Positions 1 to 6,772 of a stretch of 11,887 bases of DNA are shown one piece after another. Location of the stretch: NCBI GenBank assembly GCA_039934875.1, contig JBDTLH010000304.1, forward strand, positions 1-11,887, given 5' to 3'. The notes beneath the pieces were generated by a model, which was given only the letters and a program-made list of their open reading frames with translations, was not told where the DNA came from and ran no database searches. The translations under genes were made by a program, and so were the position numbers. Source of the DNA: JBDTLH01 sp039934875. GTDB taxonomy: Bacteria > Acidobacteriota > Terriglobia > Terriglobales > Acidobacteriaceae. Every line of letters starts with the position of its first letter. The first letter of the stretch is position 1.

Positions 1-207
1 TGGGTTGGGAGAGTAAAAAACTCCGCCGCCCTTCAGCACCACAAATTGAACTGATTGTCCATGCTTGCCCTGCTCTCCGGCAACAGAATTCGCTTTTCCA
101 TGCCACACTGCATATCCGATGGCAACACCCACCAGCACGCTCACCGCAATCATCAGCAATCCTTGCATCCAATTAATCGTCCGCGCTTTCGTGCTTTCAC
201 CATTCAT
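1..207 (-). CDS. Small single-pass membrane protein, partial (3' end beyond window)
   Basis: The reading frame opens with ATG at 207 and stays open for 69 codons to the window edge, so the C-terminus is missing. After a short polar N-terminus (NGESTKAR) there is one hydrophobic segment at about residues 14-36 (GLLMIAVSVLVGVAIGYAVW). A polar, Gly/Lys-rich stretch and then VVLKGGGVFY follow. This fits an N-in, C-out anchored protein. Its start lies 2 nt after the kinase stop codon, which points to one transcript and probably translational coupling. I do not recognise the family; the exported part that would show the function is cut off. A partner or substrate of the kinase is an inference from position only. 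Confidence 0.7.
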   Translation of the reverse strand, partial: MNGESTKARTINWMQGLLMIAVSVLVGVAIGYAVWHGKANSVAGEQGKHGQSVQFVVLKGGGVFYSPNP

Positions 208-209
208 AT

Positions 210-2825
210 CTAGCTCGCTTTCTTATGCGTCTTGATCTTTAACAAATTCTGTAAGTACCGAGGGTCATTCCGTACTCCATCTAAATCGAGCGCCAGATCG
301 ACCTCGGACTGGGAGAGTCCTTTGTTCATCAAGGCAATTACCAGTTGCAGGGCCGCCTCCTGCTCGCCCATGAGGGCCAGCGCCTGGGCTTTGTAGAATT
401 GCGACTCCACGTCGGTTGCGCCGCGCGCGCCGGCTTTGGCAATGTCGGTCCGCGCCTCTTGAAAGTCCCCCACCTTCGCCTGATAGAACGCCAGCATCAT
501 CCACTGCGACCCGCTGTTAGGGTTGGTCTTCAACTGCTCTGCCAACAACTCCGCCGCTTTCGCGTAGCTGTCGCGCACCCCTGATTTGTTACCCAGCATC
601 GCGTAGCAGTCGCCGATGTTTCTCCAGATGAGGTGATATTTGGGCTTCAGGTCCCGCGCCTTCTGGTAATAGATCAGCGATTTCCCATAGTCTCTATCGC
701 TAAACGCCAGATCGCCCAGACCTAGATAAGCAAACTCATTGGGACTCTTCGCCAAACTGCGATCTAAAACGTCGATCGCCTCGTCGTGTTTTCCCATCTC
801 CAGGTACATGGTACCGAGATTGGCCAGCGGCAGCGCTACCGTGGGCGCGATCATCGAGGCCGCCTCAAACTCCCGCGCCGCCTCGTCATACTTCGCGTGC
901 TTCCATAGCAGCATTCCCAACTGGTTGTGGGCAATCCAGTAATTAGGACGGGTTTTAAATATGTCGCGATAAACACTCTCTTCTTCCGTCAATAGGCCCA
1001 GGTCGCGATAAACCGCGGCCCTGGAGAGCAAAATTTCAGGATTCGCCGGGTCGGTTTTCAACGCCTGCGCCAAAGACTGGAATGCCTCCTTGCTCCGGCC
1101 CGAATGTGTATCCACCATCGCCTGACTCAACAGGCCCTGCGTCGAAGCAGGATTGTAGTGCAGGGACAGGGACGCATTGTTCCCCGCCAACGACAATGCC
1201 GAGGTCTGCCGGGTCAAAACATACTTTCGCGTGTAGGCATTCGAAAGCCGCGCGTACCCCAATGCGAAATGCGGCTCCTTCTCCAGCACACCCTGATAAC
1301 CCTGGATGGCAGCATCCAGTCCACTATCATTCTCCTGCGCGGCCAGCGCCTCCGCCACGCTGAAGGCCTTGAAGGACTGCGGAGAGAGCGCCTTCAACTG
1401 CTCCGTATCCTTCAGCAGGCGATCATTCGCCGGGAGCCCTAGCAGCTTTGCCGCGATGGAGCTCCCCTTGTCCGCGATACTGCTCAGATCAGCCGCCAAA
1501 TAAGGAATACGCGCTTGCCGCAACACCCTCTGCGACGCCGCATCGAGCAAATGCAGGTTCAAGTGCGAATCTCCGAGTGACGCGGCCAGCACCAGGTTCG
1601 CTCCCAGTGAGGTTACGGCATCCATCGGCTTCGCCAATGCGTCCTGCGGCTGGTTCAGGTCCGATGATGAGATCACCAGCAGGTCTTTGACCATCGCCTC
1701 TGCGCGCGCCAGGCGATTGCCGATCGAATCCAGGACGGTGGAGAGGACCGCAGCATCGTCTTTGTGGGGCAGCGGCCACGCCAGCAGCGCTACAAAGCGC
1801 CGCTCCGGCAAAGGCGAAAGCAGCGAATTGATATAAGGGGCTCCCCGCCACGCGCTCACTGCGGCAACCACCGACGCTCCCGCGGTGAGTCCAATCATGG
1901 TGCGCCGGGTCATGCCGCCGGCGATCATAGTTTCGCTGCGCCCGTCCACCACCGCCATCGCCTGCGTCACACTGGGAAACCGGTGTTGCGGATTGGCTTC
2001 CAGGCATCCGTTGATCAGCCGGTCCCACGGCGGCGGCGCCTGCACTCCACTGCGCCTATGCTGGTCCGGCATCGTGCCGGTGAAAATCTCATGCACGACC
2101 ATTCCGAAGGCATAAACATCACTGGCCTTCGAAGGAAGCTGACCCCGCAGCAACTCCGGAGCGAGATAGCCCAAAGTGCCCACCACATGGCTACCGCTCG
2201 CGAACGAGCTGGTTGCCATCTCTGTGCGAGCCAGACCGAAGTCGGTGATCCACACCTGCACCTGCTGTCCCTCGCCGCACAGCATGATGTTCGCGCTCTT
2301 GATGTCGCGGTGCACCACATCGACGGAGTGCGCGGCCTGCAATCCCGCGGCGATCTGCCGTATGATAGGCTCCGCCTCCGCCGCCGGCATACATCTCTTC
2401 CGCTCCAGTCTTGCCGCCAGCGTCTCACCCGGCAGGAGCTTCATGGTCAAAAAGGGAAGCAGCCCCCTGGCGTCCCCGGATTGAAGGCGGAAGATGTCGT
2501 AGATGGGGCAGATGTTGGGGTGGGACACCTGCCGGCTGAGCAGCACCTCGCGCTTGAACCTCTGCTGGGTATGCACATCGCCGGCAATCTCCGGGCGGAT
2601 GGTCTTGAGGGCGACCCGTACGCCCTCCAGGAAGCGGTCCTCGACCTCGTAAACCTCGCCCATTCCTCCGCTTGCGATGTAGCGCACCACCCAAAACCGT
2701 CCCGCGACCAGATCGCCCACGGCGAAGCTCGAGCCTCTTTTCGCGGCAGCCGCCCCGGTTGCGGCTTCCTGGCGCTCGCGCGCGGAGGGCACAAATTCGT
2801 TATCAGATTGGCGGCGGTCGATCAT
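210..2825 (-). CDS. Membrane-anchored Ser/Thr protein kinase with TolB-like and TPR region
   Basis: Hanks-type (PknB-like) kinase of about 871 residues. Numbered from the ATG at 2825, the kinase domain spans about 40-290: glycine loop SGGMGEV (about 52-58), VALK lysine about 74, alpha-C Glu about 93, catalytic HRDIKSAN (about 172-179), DFG (about 195-197), APE (about 222-224), and SDVYAFG. All catalytic residues are present, so it should be active. A hydrophobic segment at about 308-330 follows, so the rest is probably extracytoplasmic. About 344-470 resembles the TolB-N/FlgO-like region often fused to kinases and cyclases (begins FVALLAWPLP). About 500-830 holds tandem TPR-type helices (e.g. 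EAIDVLDRSL, DEAAREFEAAS). Start choice: the frame also has GTG at 2849 and ATG at 2831. The ATG at 2825 has the best-spaced purine-rich stretch (AAGTGAG, 6 nt upstream), but the choice is uncertain. It is followed by the partial membrane protein after 2 nt. Phosphorylation targets are unknown. Confidence 0.9.
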   Translation of the reverse strand: MIDRRQSDNEFVPSARERQEAATGAAAAKRGSSFAVGDLVAGRFWVVRYIASGGMGEVYEVEDRFLEGVRVALKTIRPEIAGDVHTQQRFKREVLLSRQVSHPNICPIYDIFRLQSGDARGLLPFLTMKLLPGETLAARLERKRCMPAAEAEPIIRQIAAGLQAAHSVDVVHRDIKSANIMLCGEGQQVQVWITDFGLARTEMATSSFASGSHVVGTLGYLAPELLRGQLPSKASDVYAFGMVVHEIFTGTMPDQHRRSGVQAPPPWDRLINGCLEANPQHRFPSVTQAMAVVDGRSETMIAGGMTRRTMIGLTAGASVVAAVSAWRGAPYINSLLSPLPERRFVALLAWPLPHKDDAAVLSTVLDSIGNRLARAEAMVKDLLVISSSDLNQPQDALAKPMDAVTSLGANLVLAASLGDSHLNLHLLDAASQRVLRQARIPYLAADLSSIADKGSSIAAKLLGLPANDRLLKDTEQLKALSPQSFKAFSVAEALAAQENDSGLDAAIQGYQGVLEKEPHFALGYARLSNAYTRKYVLTRQTSALSLAGNNASLSLHYNPASTQGLLSQAMVDTHSGRSKEAFQSLAQALKTDPANPEILLSRAAVYRDLGLLTEEESVYRDIFKTRPNYWIAHNQLGMLLWKHAKYDEAAREFEAASMIAPTVALPLANLGTMYLEMGKHDEAIDVLDRSLAKSPNEFAYLGLGDLAFSDRDYGKSLIYYQKARDLKPKYHLIWRNIGDCYAMLGNKSGVRDSYAKAAELLAEQLKTNPNSGSQWMMLAFYQAKVGDFQEARTDIAKAGARGATDVESQFYKAQALALMGEQEAALQLVIALMNKGLSQSEVDLALDLDGVRNDPRYLQNLLKIKTHKKAS

Positions 2826-3220
2826 ACCCATCTCACTTGTTGCTAACACCAGGCCCGGGAAAGAATGCGGATCAAGAAGTGAATGTGACTACTCGAAATG
2901 TTCGGGGGGCCGATATGAGCGCTAGCTGGGGAACCCGTTAGAGCAGGCAATCAAGTCGGTTCCTGCAAACTAAAGTAACCGCACGATGGCTCGGCAGTTA
3001 TTCTGCATCTACTCTCCTAATTGCGCAACCCCTGCGCCCACGCTTTGTCCTGACCAACCCCGCATATTCCTTTCATTTCCACCCTCTAAACTCAAGAAAA
3101 CACAGCTCAAAACCGCAATTCTCATAAGCCGGATCTCCAGCGAGGAACTAAGGCAGAAAAAATAAATAATCTAAGGTTTTTCCCGATGTTTACGGAGAGC
3201 GTTCGATGATCCGTCCGGCA

Positions 3221-3243
3221 ATCTGCGGTTATCTGCGGTGATC
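3221..3243. repeat. Two-copy tandem 10-mer upstream of mutL
   Basis: ATCTGCGGTT (3221-3230) is followed directly by ATCTGCGGTG (3231-3240) and a further ATC, a 10-bp period with one mismatch. A second short direct repeat, GAAACTCGA, lies just downstream around 3258-3266 and 3271-3279. These could be degenerate interspersed repeats or binding sites; the sequence alone does not decide. Confidence 0.55.
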
Positions 3244-3290
3244 GGAGGGGGGTGCTTGAAACTCGAGCCGGAAACTCGAAACTGCGCTTA

Positions 3291-3296
3291 TAGAAT
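3291..3296 (+). promoter_or_regulatory. Candidate -10 element of mutL (possible leaderless start)
   Basis: TAGAAT at 3291-3296 matches the TATAAT consensus at 5 of 6 positions and the TANNNT form seen at leaderless genes. It ends 8 nt before the mutL ATG at 3305, so transcription would begin within a few bases of the start codon. No Shine-Dalgarno-like sequence precedes the ATG, and no good -35 lies at 17 bp. Confidence 0.35.
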
Positions 3297-3304
3297 CGAA
3301 CTAC

Positions 3305-5329
3305 ATGGGCCGCATTCGCGTTCTTTCAGATCATATCGCCAACAAAATCGCCGCTGGAGAAGTGGTCGAGCGTCCGGCCTCCGTCATCAAAGAGCTGCTC
3401 GAAAATTCGCTTGATGCCGGCGCTACCCGCATCCGGATTGATATCGAGGCTGGAGGCAAGAAGCTCATCGCCATCACCGACGATGGGTCAGGCATGTCAC
3501 GCGATGACGCCCTGCTGGCGTTCGAACGGCACGCTACCTCCAAGATCCACGACGTGGATGATCTCGACCACATCTCCACCCTCGGCTTCCGCGGGGAGGC
3601 ACTGCCCTCGATCGCCAGTGTCTCCCGGCTTACGCTGGAGACCTGCTTCGGCGTTTCGCGTGAAAGATACCAGGGAGAAGGGAGGAGGGAGGAAGAATTG
3701 GCCTCCGAGGTGGGGACAAGGATGGAACTCGCCGCCGGCAAGCTGCTGCGCGTAGAGGACGCGGGGCTTCCCCCGGGCAGCTCCATTCGGGTGCAGGATC
3801 TCTTCTTCAATGTTCCCGCGAGGCGCAAGTTCCTGAAGGCGGAACAGACCGAAGTTTCGCACATCGTCGGGCTGGTGACGCAGTACGCGCTGGCAAATCC
3901 GCAGTTGAACCTGGAACTGCACTCCGCCACTCACAATCTGCTCAGTGCCGCGCCTGTATCCTCGCACCGCGAACGCGTATATCAGATATTGGGCGGCGAT
4001 ACGCTCGACCAGCTTATCCCGGCCGCTGCCGAACTTTCGCTCGAACGCACCGGGCTGCCGGAGCCTCCGCCGTGGCGACGCGCCGCCAACTATGTGTCAC
4101 CCACCCCGGGCACTCTCCGGCTGCACGGATTCGTCTCAAAGCCGGAATTGCAGAAGCTAAACCGCAACTCTATCTACATCTTTGTCAATCATCGGATGAT
4201 CCGCGACCGCTTGCTGCAGCATGCGCTGACCGAGGCGTACCGCAGTTTGCTTCCGCCCAATGTCTTTCCGGTTGTGTTACTTTTCCTTGAAATGCCGGCG
4301 GCAGAGGTGGACGCAAATGTACATCCCGCCAAGACGGAAGTCCGCTTTCGCCAGCAGCAGGTGGTGCACGATTTCGTGCGCGACTCAGTCCGCGCGGCCT
4401 TGATGCAATCTCGCCCTGTCCCTCAATTTACCCGCGAGATCACTGCGCGCGCTTCGGCATTGGAGACCGTCTCAGGCGCATCCATCTCCGAAGCGTCTTT
4501 CGCGGCCGCCGCATTCACCCTGCAACCACCTTCGCAGCCAGCCTACAACGAGCGCCTGCAATTCACTTCGGCGATGCAGATTGACGCCAACATGCTCGGC
4601 AACCCGATCGTTCTGCCGGATGAAAACGTGCGCATGACCGCCGCACAAATCTCCGGGGGCAATACGCAGGATCCCTGTGGCAATGATGTGATCGCCCCCG
4701 CTGACGAAGGTGAAACCGAAACCCTCTCTCGGTTGGCATCGCTCAAGCCGCTGGGACAAATCCGCGATTCGTTCATCCTTGCCGTCAACTCCGAAGGGCT
4801 TTGGATCATCGACCAGCACACCGCCCACGAGCGCGTGCTCTTCGAAAAGATTGTTCGTCAGCGCAACGCCGGTGCGTTGACCATGGAAGGGCAGCGCCTG
4901 CTTATGCCGCTCATACTCGAACTTGCGCCCAGCCAATGGCCGGTGTTCGCTGATATCTCCGGCGAGCTTCAGCACAACGGTTTTGAGGTCGAGCCCTTTG
5001 GGGCGCATACCATAGCTATCAAAACCGCCCCCGCGGGAATCAAATCCGCCGATATTGAGCGCCTGCTCTCGGAGCTGATTGACCAGATCGAGCGCGAGGC
5101 GCGGGCCGACAGTATGGAAAACATTCGCGCTCGCATCGCCGCTACCATCGCGTGTCACGCCGCAATCAAGGTCAACATGCCGCTCGATATTCCAAAGATG
5201 GAGTGGTTGCTGGTTGAACTTGCCAGGACCGAGTCTCCGATGACCTGCCCCCATGGCCGTCCGGTGGCGCTGCGCTACTCCGTGCAGGAGATCCAGAAGG
5301 CGTTTAAGCGGACGTGGGGAAAACTGTAG
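3305..5329 (+). CDS. mutL: DNA mismatch repair protein MutL (endonuclease type)
   Basis: GHKL-ATPase mismatch-repair protein that couples mismatch recognition by MutS to strand incision. It is 674 residues long, normal for MutL. The N-terminal ATPase shows IAAGEVVERPASV (about 15-27) with the catalytic Glu at about 30 and Asn at about 34, DDGSGM (59-64) and GFRGEAL (94-100). NVHPAKTEVRF marks the end of the transducer domain. A variable linker of roughly 380-470 follows. The C-terminal domain carries the metal-site motifs of nicking MutL proteins: DQHTAHERVLFE from about 503 (form DQHx-X2-E-X4-E, with Thr where Ala is usual), ACHAAIK about 616, CPHGRP about 648 and a final FKR. E. coli MutL lacks these motifs. 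This suggests methyl-independent, MutH-free repair. The ATG at 3305 gives the canonical N-terminus. No ribosome binding site is visible. mutS is not in the window. Confidence 0.97.
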   Translation: MGRIRVLSDHIANKIAAGEVVERPASVIKELLENSLDAGATRIRIDIEAGGKKLIAITDDGSGMSRDDALLAFERHATSKIHDVDDLDHISTLGFRGEALPSIASVSRLTLETCFGVSRERYQGEGRREEELASEVGTRMELAAGKLLRVEDAGLPPGSSIRVQDLFFNVPARRKFLKAEQTEVSHIVGLVTQYALANPQLNLELHSATHNLLSAAPVSSHRERVYQILGGDTLDQLIPAAAELSLERTGLPEPPPWRRAANYVSPTPGTLRLHGFVSKPELQKLNRNSIYIFVNHRMIRDRLLQHALTEAYRSLLPPNVFPVVLLFLEMPAAEVDANVHPAKTEVRFRQQQVVHDFVRDSVRAALMQSRPVPQFTREITARASALETVSGASISEASFAAAAFTLQPPSQPAYNERLQFTSAMQIDANMLGNPIVLPDENVRMTAAQISGGNTQDPCGNDVIAPADEGETETLSRLASLKPLGQIRDSFILAVNSEGLWIIDQHTAHERVLFEKIVRQRNAGALTMEGQRLLMPLILELAPSQWPVFADISGELQHNGFEVEPFGAHTIAIKTAPAGIKSADIERLLSELIDQIEREARADSMENIRARIAATIACHAAIKVNMPLDIPKMEWLLVELARTESPMTCPHGRPVALRYSVQEIQKAFKRTWGKL

Positions 5330-5340
5330 AAGTTAGGGGC

Positions 5341-5391
5341 GTGGCGAGTCACGGGCCACGGGCTTTAAACCCGCTGCGAAATTCGACTCGC
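5341..5391 (+). other. Nested inverted repeats between mutL and cytochrome c gene
   Basis: An outer perfect 7-bp inverted repeat, GCGAGTC (5344-5350) and GACTCGC (5385-5391), encloses a 4-bp CGGG/CCCG hairpin (5359-5362/5370-5373). GTGGC/GCCAC (5341-5345/5355-5359) could form a competing stem. No T-run follows, so this is not a standard intrinsic terminator. It may be an RNA-processing or weak attenuation structure ahead of the cytochrome gene. Confidence 0.35.
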
Positions 5392-5416
5392 GAAACAGCA
5401 GTTAAGATAGGACGTC

Positions 5417-5776
5417 ATGATTATGCGGTTTTTTCTCGCCTTCTCTATCGGTTCTTTGTGCCTGTTGTGCGGGTGCAACTCCAGTCGGCCGGTTAACCAA
5501 GACAGTCAGCCGCCAATGTCTTCTGAAGCGCGCCAGGGTGAGCGTGTCTTCAATATGCAGTGTGCGGTGTGCCACAACGCGCACTCGACGGAGGCGCTGC
5601 ATGGTCCGGGGTTGCAAGGCTTGTATCACCGGCAAAGCCTGCCCAGTGGGATTCCCCTGACCGATGAACACGTACGCCAGAACATCATCCACGGGCGCGC
5701 CATGATGCCGCCCTTCGGCAACGTGCTTGACGAGCAGCAGATCGATGACGTGATCGCTTATCTGAAAAAGCTCTAA
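5417..5776 (+). CDS. Small lipoprotein c-type cytochrome
   Basis: A 119-residue monoheme cytochrome c, probably carrying electrons at the outer face of the cytoplasmic membrane or in the periplasm. The N-terminus is a lipoprotein signal (MIMRFFLAF...) ending in the lipobox L17-C-G-C20, so Cys20 should be lipidated after cleavage. A Ser/Pro/Gln linker precedes the class I cytochrome fold. Haem attachment is CAVCH at residues 49-53, and the likely axial Met is in RAMMPPFG (Met97, or Met96). The helix DEQQIDDVIAYLKKL closes the domain, as is typical of the cytochrome_C/cbb3-type family. AGGA (5409-5412) lies 4 nt before the ATG at 5417; the second ATG at 5423 is also possible. It lies 87 nt after mutL with no functional link to it. 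The partner oxidase or dehydrogenase is not in the window. Confidence 0.92.
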   Translation: MIMRFFLAFSIGSLCLLCGCNSSRPVNQDSQPPMSSEARQGERVFNMQCAVCHNAHSTEALHGPGLQGLYHRQSLPSGIPLTDEHVRQNIIHGRAMMPPFGNVLDEQQIDDVIAYLKKL

Positions 5777-5785
5777 TCGTTAGCA

Positions 5786-5806
5786 GCCAGTCGCCAGCAG
5801 CCAGCA
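5786..5806. repeat. Three-copy 7-bp tandem repeat between convergent genes
   Basis: GCCAGTC, GCCAGCA and GCCAGCA stand in tandem in the 31-bp gap between the convergent cytochrome and acpS stop codons. There is no clear hairpin with a T-run here, so no intrinsic terminator can be named for either gene. Confidence 0.6.
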
Positions 5807-5807
5807 T

Positions 5808-6185
5808 TCAGTTTTCCAGAATGACGAAGGCCAGCGCGTGTTCTTGCGTGTGAGTGAGCGAGAGATGGATGTGCTTCGCGCCCAGCTGCGCCGCCACCTC
5901 CGCCGCGCGCCCCGCGTAGCGCAGGATGGGGCGTCCACCGGCGGCGTGCAGCACTTCCACCTGTTGCCAACTGACCCCTCGATTCAACCCAGTGCCAAGC
6001 GCCTTCATCCCCGCTTCTTTGGCCGCGAAACGCGCCGCGAAGCGCTCCGCGGAATTTGCCTTGGAGCGGCAGTAAGCAATCTCCCGCGGGGTGAAACAGC
6101 GCATAAGAAAACGCTCGCCAAAGCGTTCAATCGATTTGCGGATGCGGTGCACTTCGCAGATGTCTGTGCCGGTTCCGAGGATCAT
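5808..6185 (-). CDS. acpS: Holo-[acyl-carrier-protein] synthase AcpS
   Basis: Transfers the 4'-phosphopantetheine arm of CoA to the active serine of apo-ACP, activating it for fatty-acid synthesis in the cytoplasm. It is 125 residues long, the usual size of the trimeric AcpS type. The N-terminus has GTGTDI with the metal-binding Asp8. The second signature RFAAKEAGMKAL (about 52-63) carries Glu57. The C-terminus has HLSLTHT followed by ALAFVILE, the typical last strand. The start is set by the canonical MILGTGTDI. It is the last gene of the minus-strand cluster, 50 nt behind the DUF488 gene and beyond a perfect hairpin, so it may be transcribed at a different level from the upstream genes. It converges on the cytochrome gene. 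Confidence 0.96.
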   Translation of the reverse strand: MILGTGTDICEVHRIRKSIERFGERFLMRCFTPREIAYCRSKANSAERFAARFAAKEAGMKALGTGLNRGVSWQQVEVLHAAGGRPILRYAGRAAEVAAQLGAKHIHLSLTHTQEHALAFVILEN

Positions 6186-6226
6186 CTTGCTTTACTGTTC
6201 TCTCTAGGGAAGCTCTGATTCAAGTT

Positions 6227-6250
6227 AAACAATTGCTAAAGCAATTGTTT
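6227..6250 (-). terminator. Perfect 10-bp hairpin over the DUF488 stop codon
   Basis: AAACAATTGC (6227-6236) and GCAATTGTTT (6241-6250) form a perfect inverted repeat with a 4-nt loop. On the minus strand the stem includes the last codons and TAG stop (6238-6236) of the DUF488 gene. Its 3' arm ends in TTT followed by AACTTG. The stem is AT-rich and there is no full U-tract, so termination would be weak; attenuation or mRNA-end stabilisation before acpS is more likely. The inverted repeat is certain and its function is inferred. Confidence 0.45.
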
Positions 6251-6772
6251 TCTGTCATACATCAGCTTGCCCTCATGAAGCTGAGCAACTTCCATCATTC
6301 GGTGTAGTTTTGGCGGTCGCTCGTTGTCGATGTGCAGTATCTCATGGCCGTTCGCCGTCAGGTAGTCTGACACGAGCATACGATGGCAGCGGAAGTAAAC
6401 TCGCTCGGCACACATATAGGCCACGCGATGCGACTCTGCAAGCGCGAGCAACTCTGCGGTTGCGGCGGCGAACTCCGGGGTCAGCATATAGTCGGCGTAG
6501 TTGCGAAACGAGTCGCTGCGCAGCGCCGAGTTGGGAGATTCGCCTTTGGGCAGCACACGTTTGCGGCGGCCTCCCAGCGCCGGTATCCAGCGATAGACAA
6601 TTTGCTGCTGGTTGAGTGCGGCGTCGAGCTCCTCGCGGTTGAACCAGGGCAGGCGGCGCGACATGGGAAAGGCGCGGATGTCAGCGAGCGCGGAGATCTG
6701 GTGTGCCTGCAAAACGCTGATGAAGTCATCCAGCGTGCGCGTCGAGTGCCCGATGGTGTAAAGCGTTGCCAT
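6236..6772 (-). CDS. DUF488 family protein
   Basis: A 178-residue protein with the conserved features of DUF488: N-terminal YTIGHSTRTLDDFI, the DIRAFPMSRR segment (about 31-40), FNREELDAAL, the PALGGRR stretch (about 64-70), NYADYM, and the Cys motif MCAERVYFRCHR (Cys121 and Cys129) followed by LHI. The biochemical role of the family is not established; the conserved Arg and Cys/His residues suggest a catalytic or ligand-binding site. Its ATG follows the selA TGA stop with no gap, so it is almost certainly co-transcribed and translationally coupled with selA. Its stop codon sits in a perfect hairpin. Confidence 0.9.
   Translation of the reverse strand: MATLYTIGHSTRTLDDFISVLQAHQISALADIRAFPMSRRLPWFNREELDAALNQQQIVYRWIPALGGRRKRVLPKGESPNSALRSDSFRNYADYMLTPEFAAATAELLALAESHRVAYMCAERVYFRCHRMLVSDYLTANGHEILHIDNERPPKLHRMMEVAQLHEGKLMYDRKQLL

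Larger units (their letters stand above)
2826..3304. other. Divergent intergenic spacer between kinase and mutL
   Basis: About 480 bp between two divergent genes with no convincing ORF, tRNA or known RNA. It should hold both promoters. The left half shows no clear sigma70 pair for the kinase. The right end (3221-3300) contains short direct repeats and a -10-like hexamer next to mutL, listed separately. A purine/A-rich stretch (about 3151-3171) lies in the middle. Nothing else can be assigned. Confidence 0.6.

Noticed and set aside
1764..2846. Long plus-strand frame (360 codons) opposite the kinase gene
   Set aside because: It is antisense to an intact kinase domain, its translation has no recognisable domain and is rich in His/Arg/Pro typical of a shadow frame in GC-rich coding DNA.
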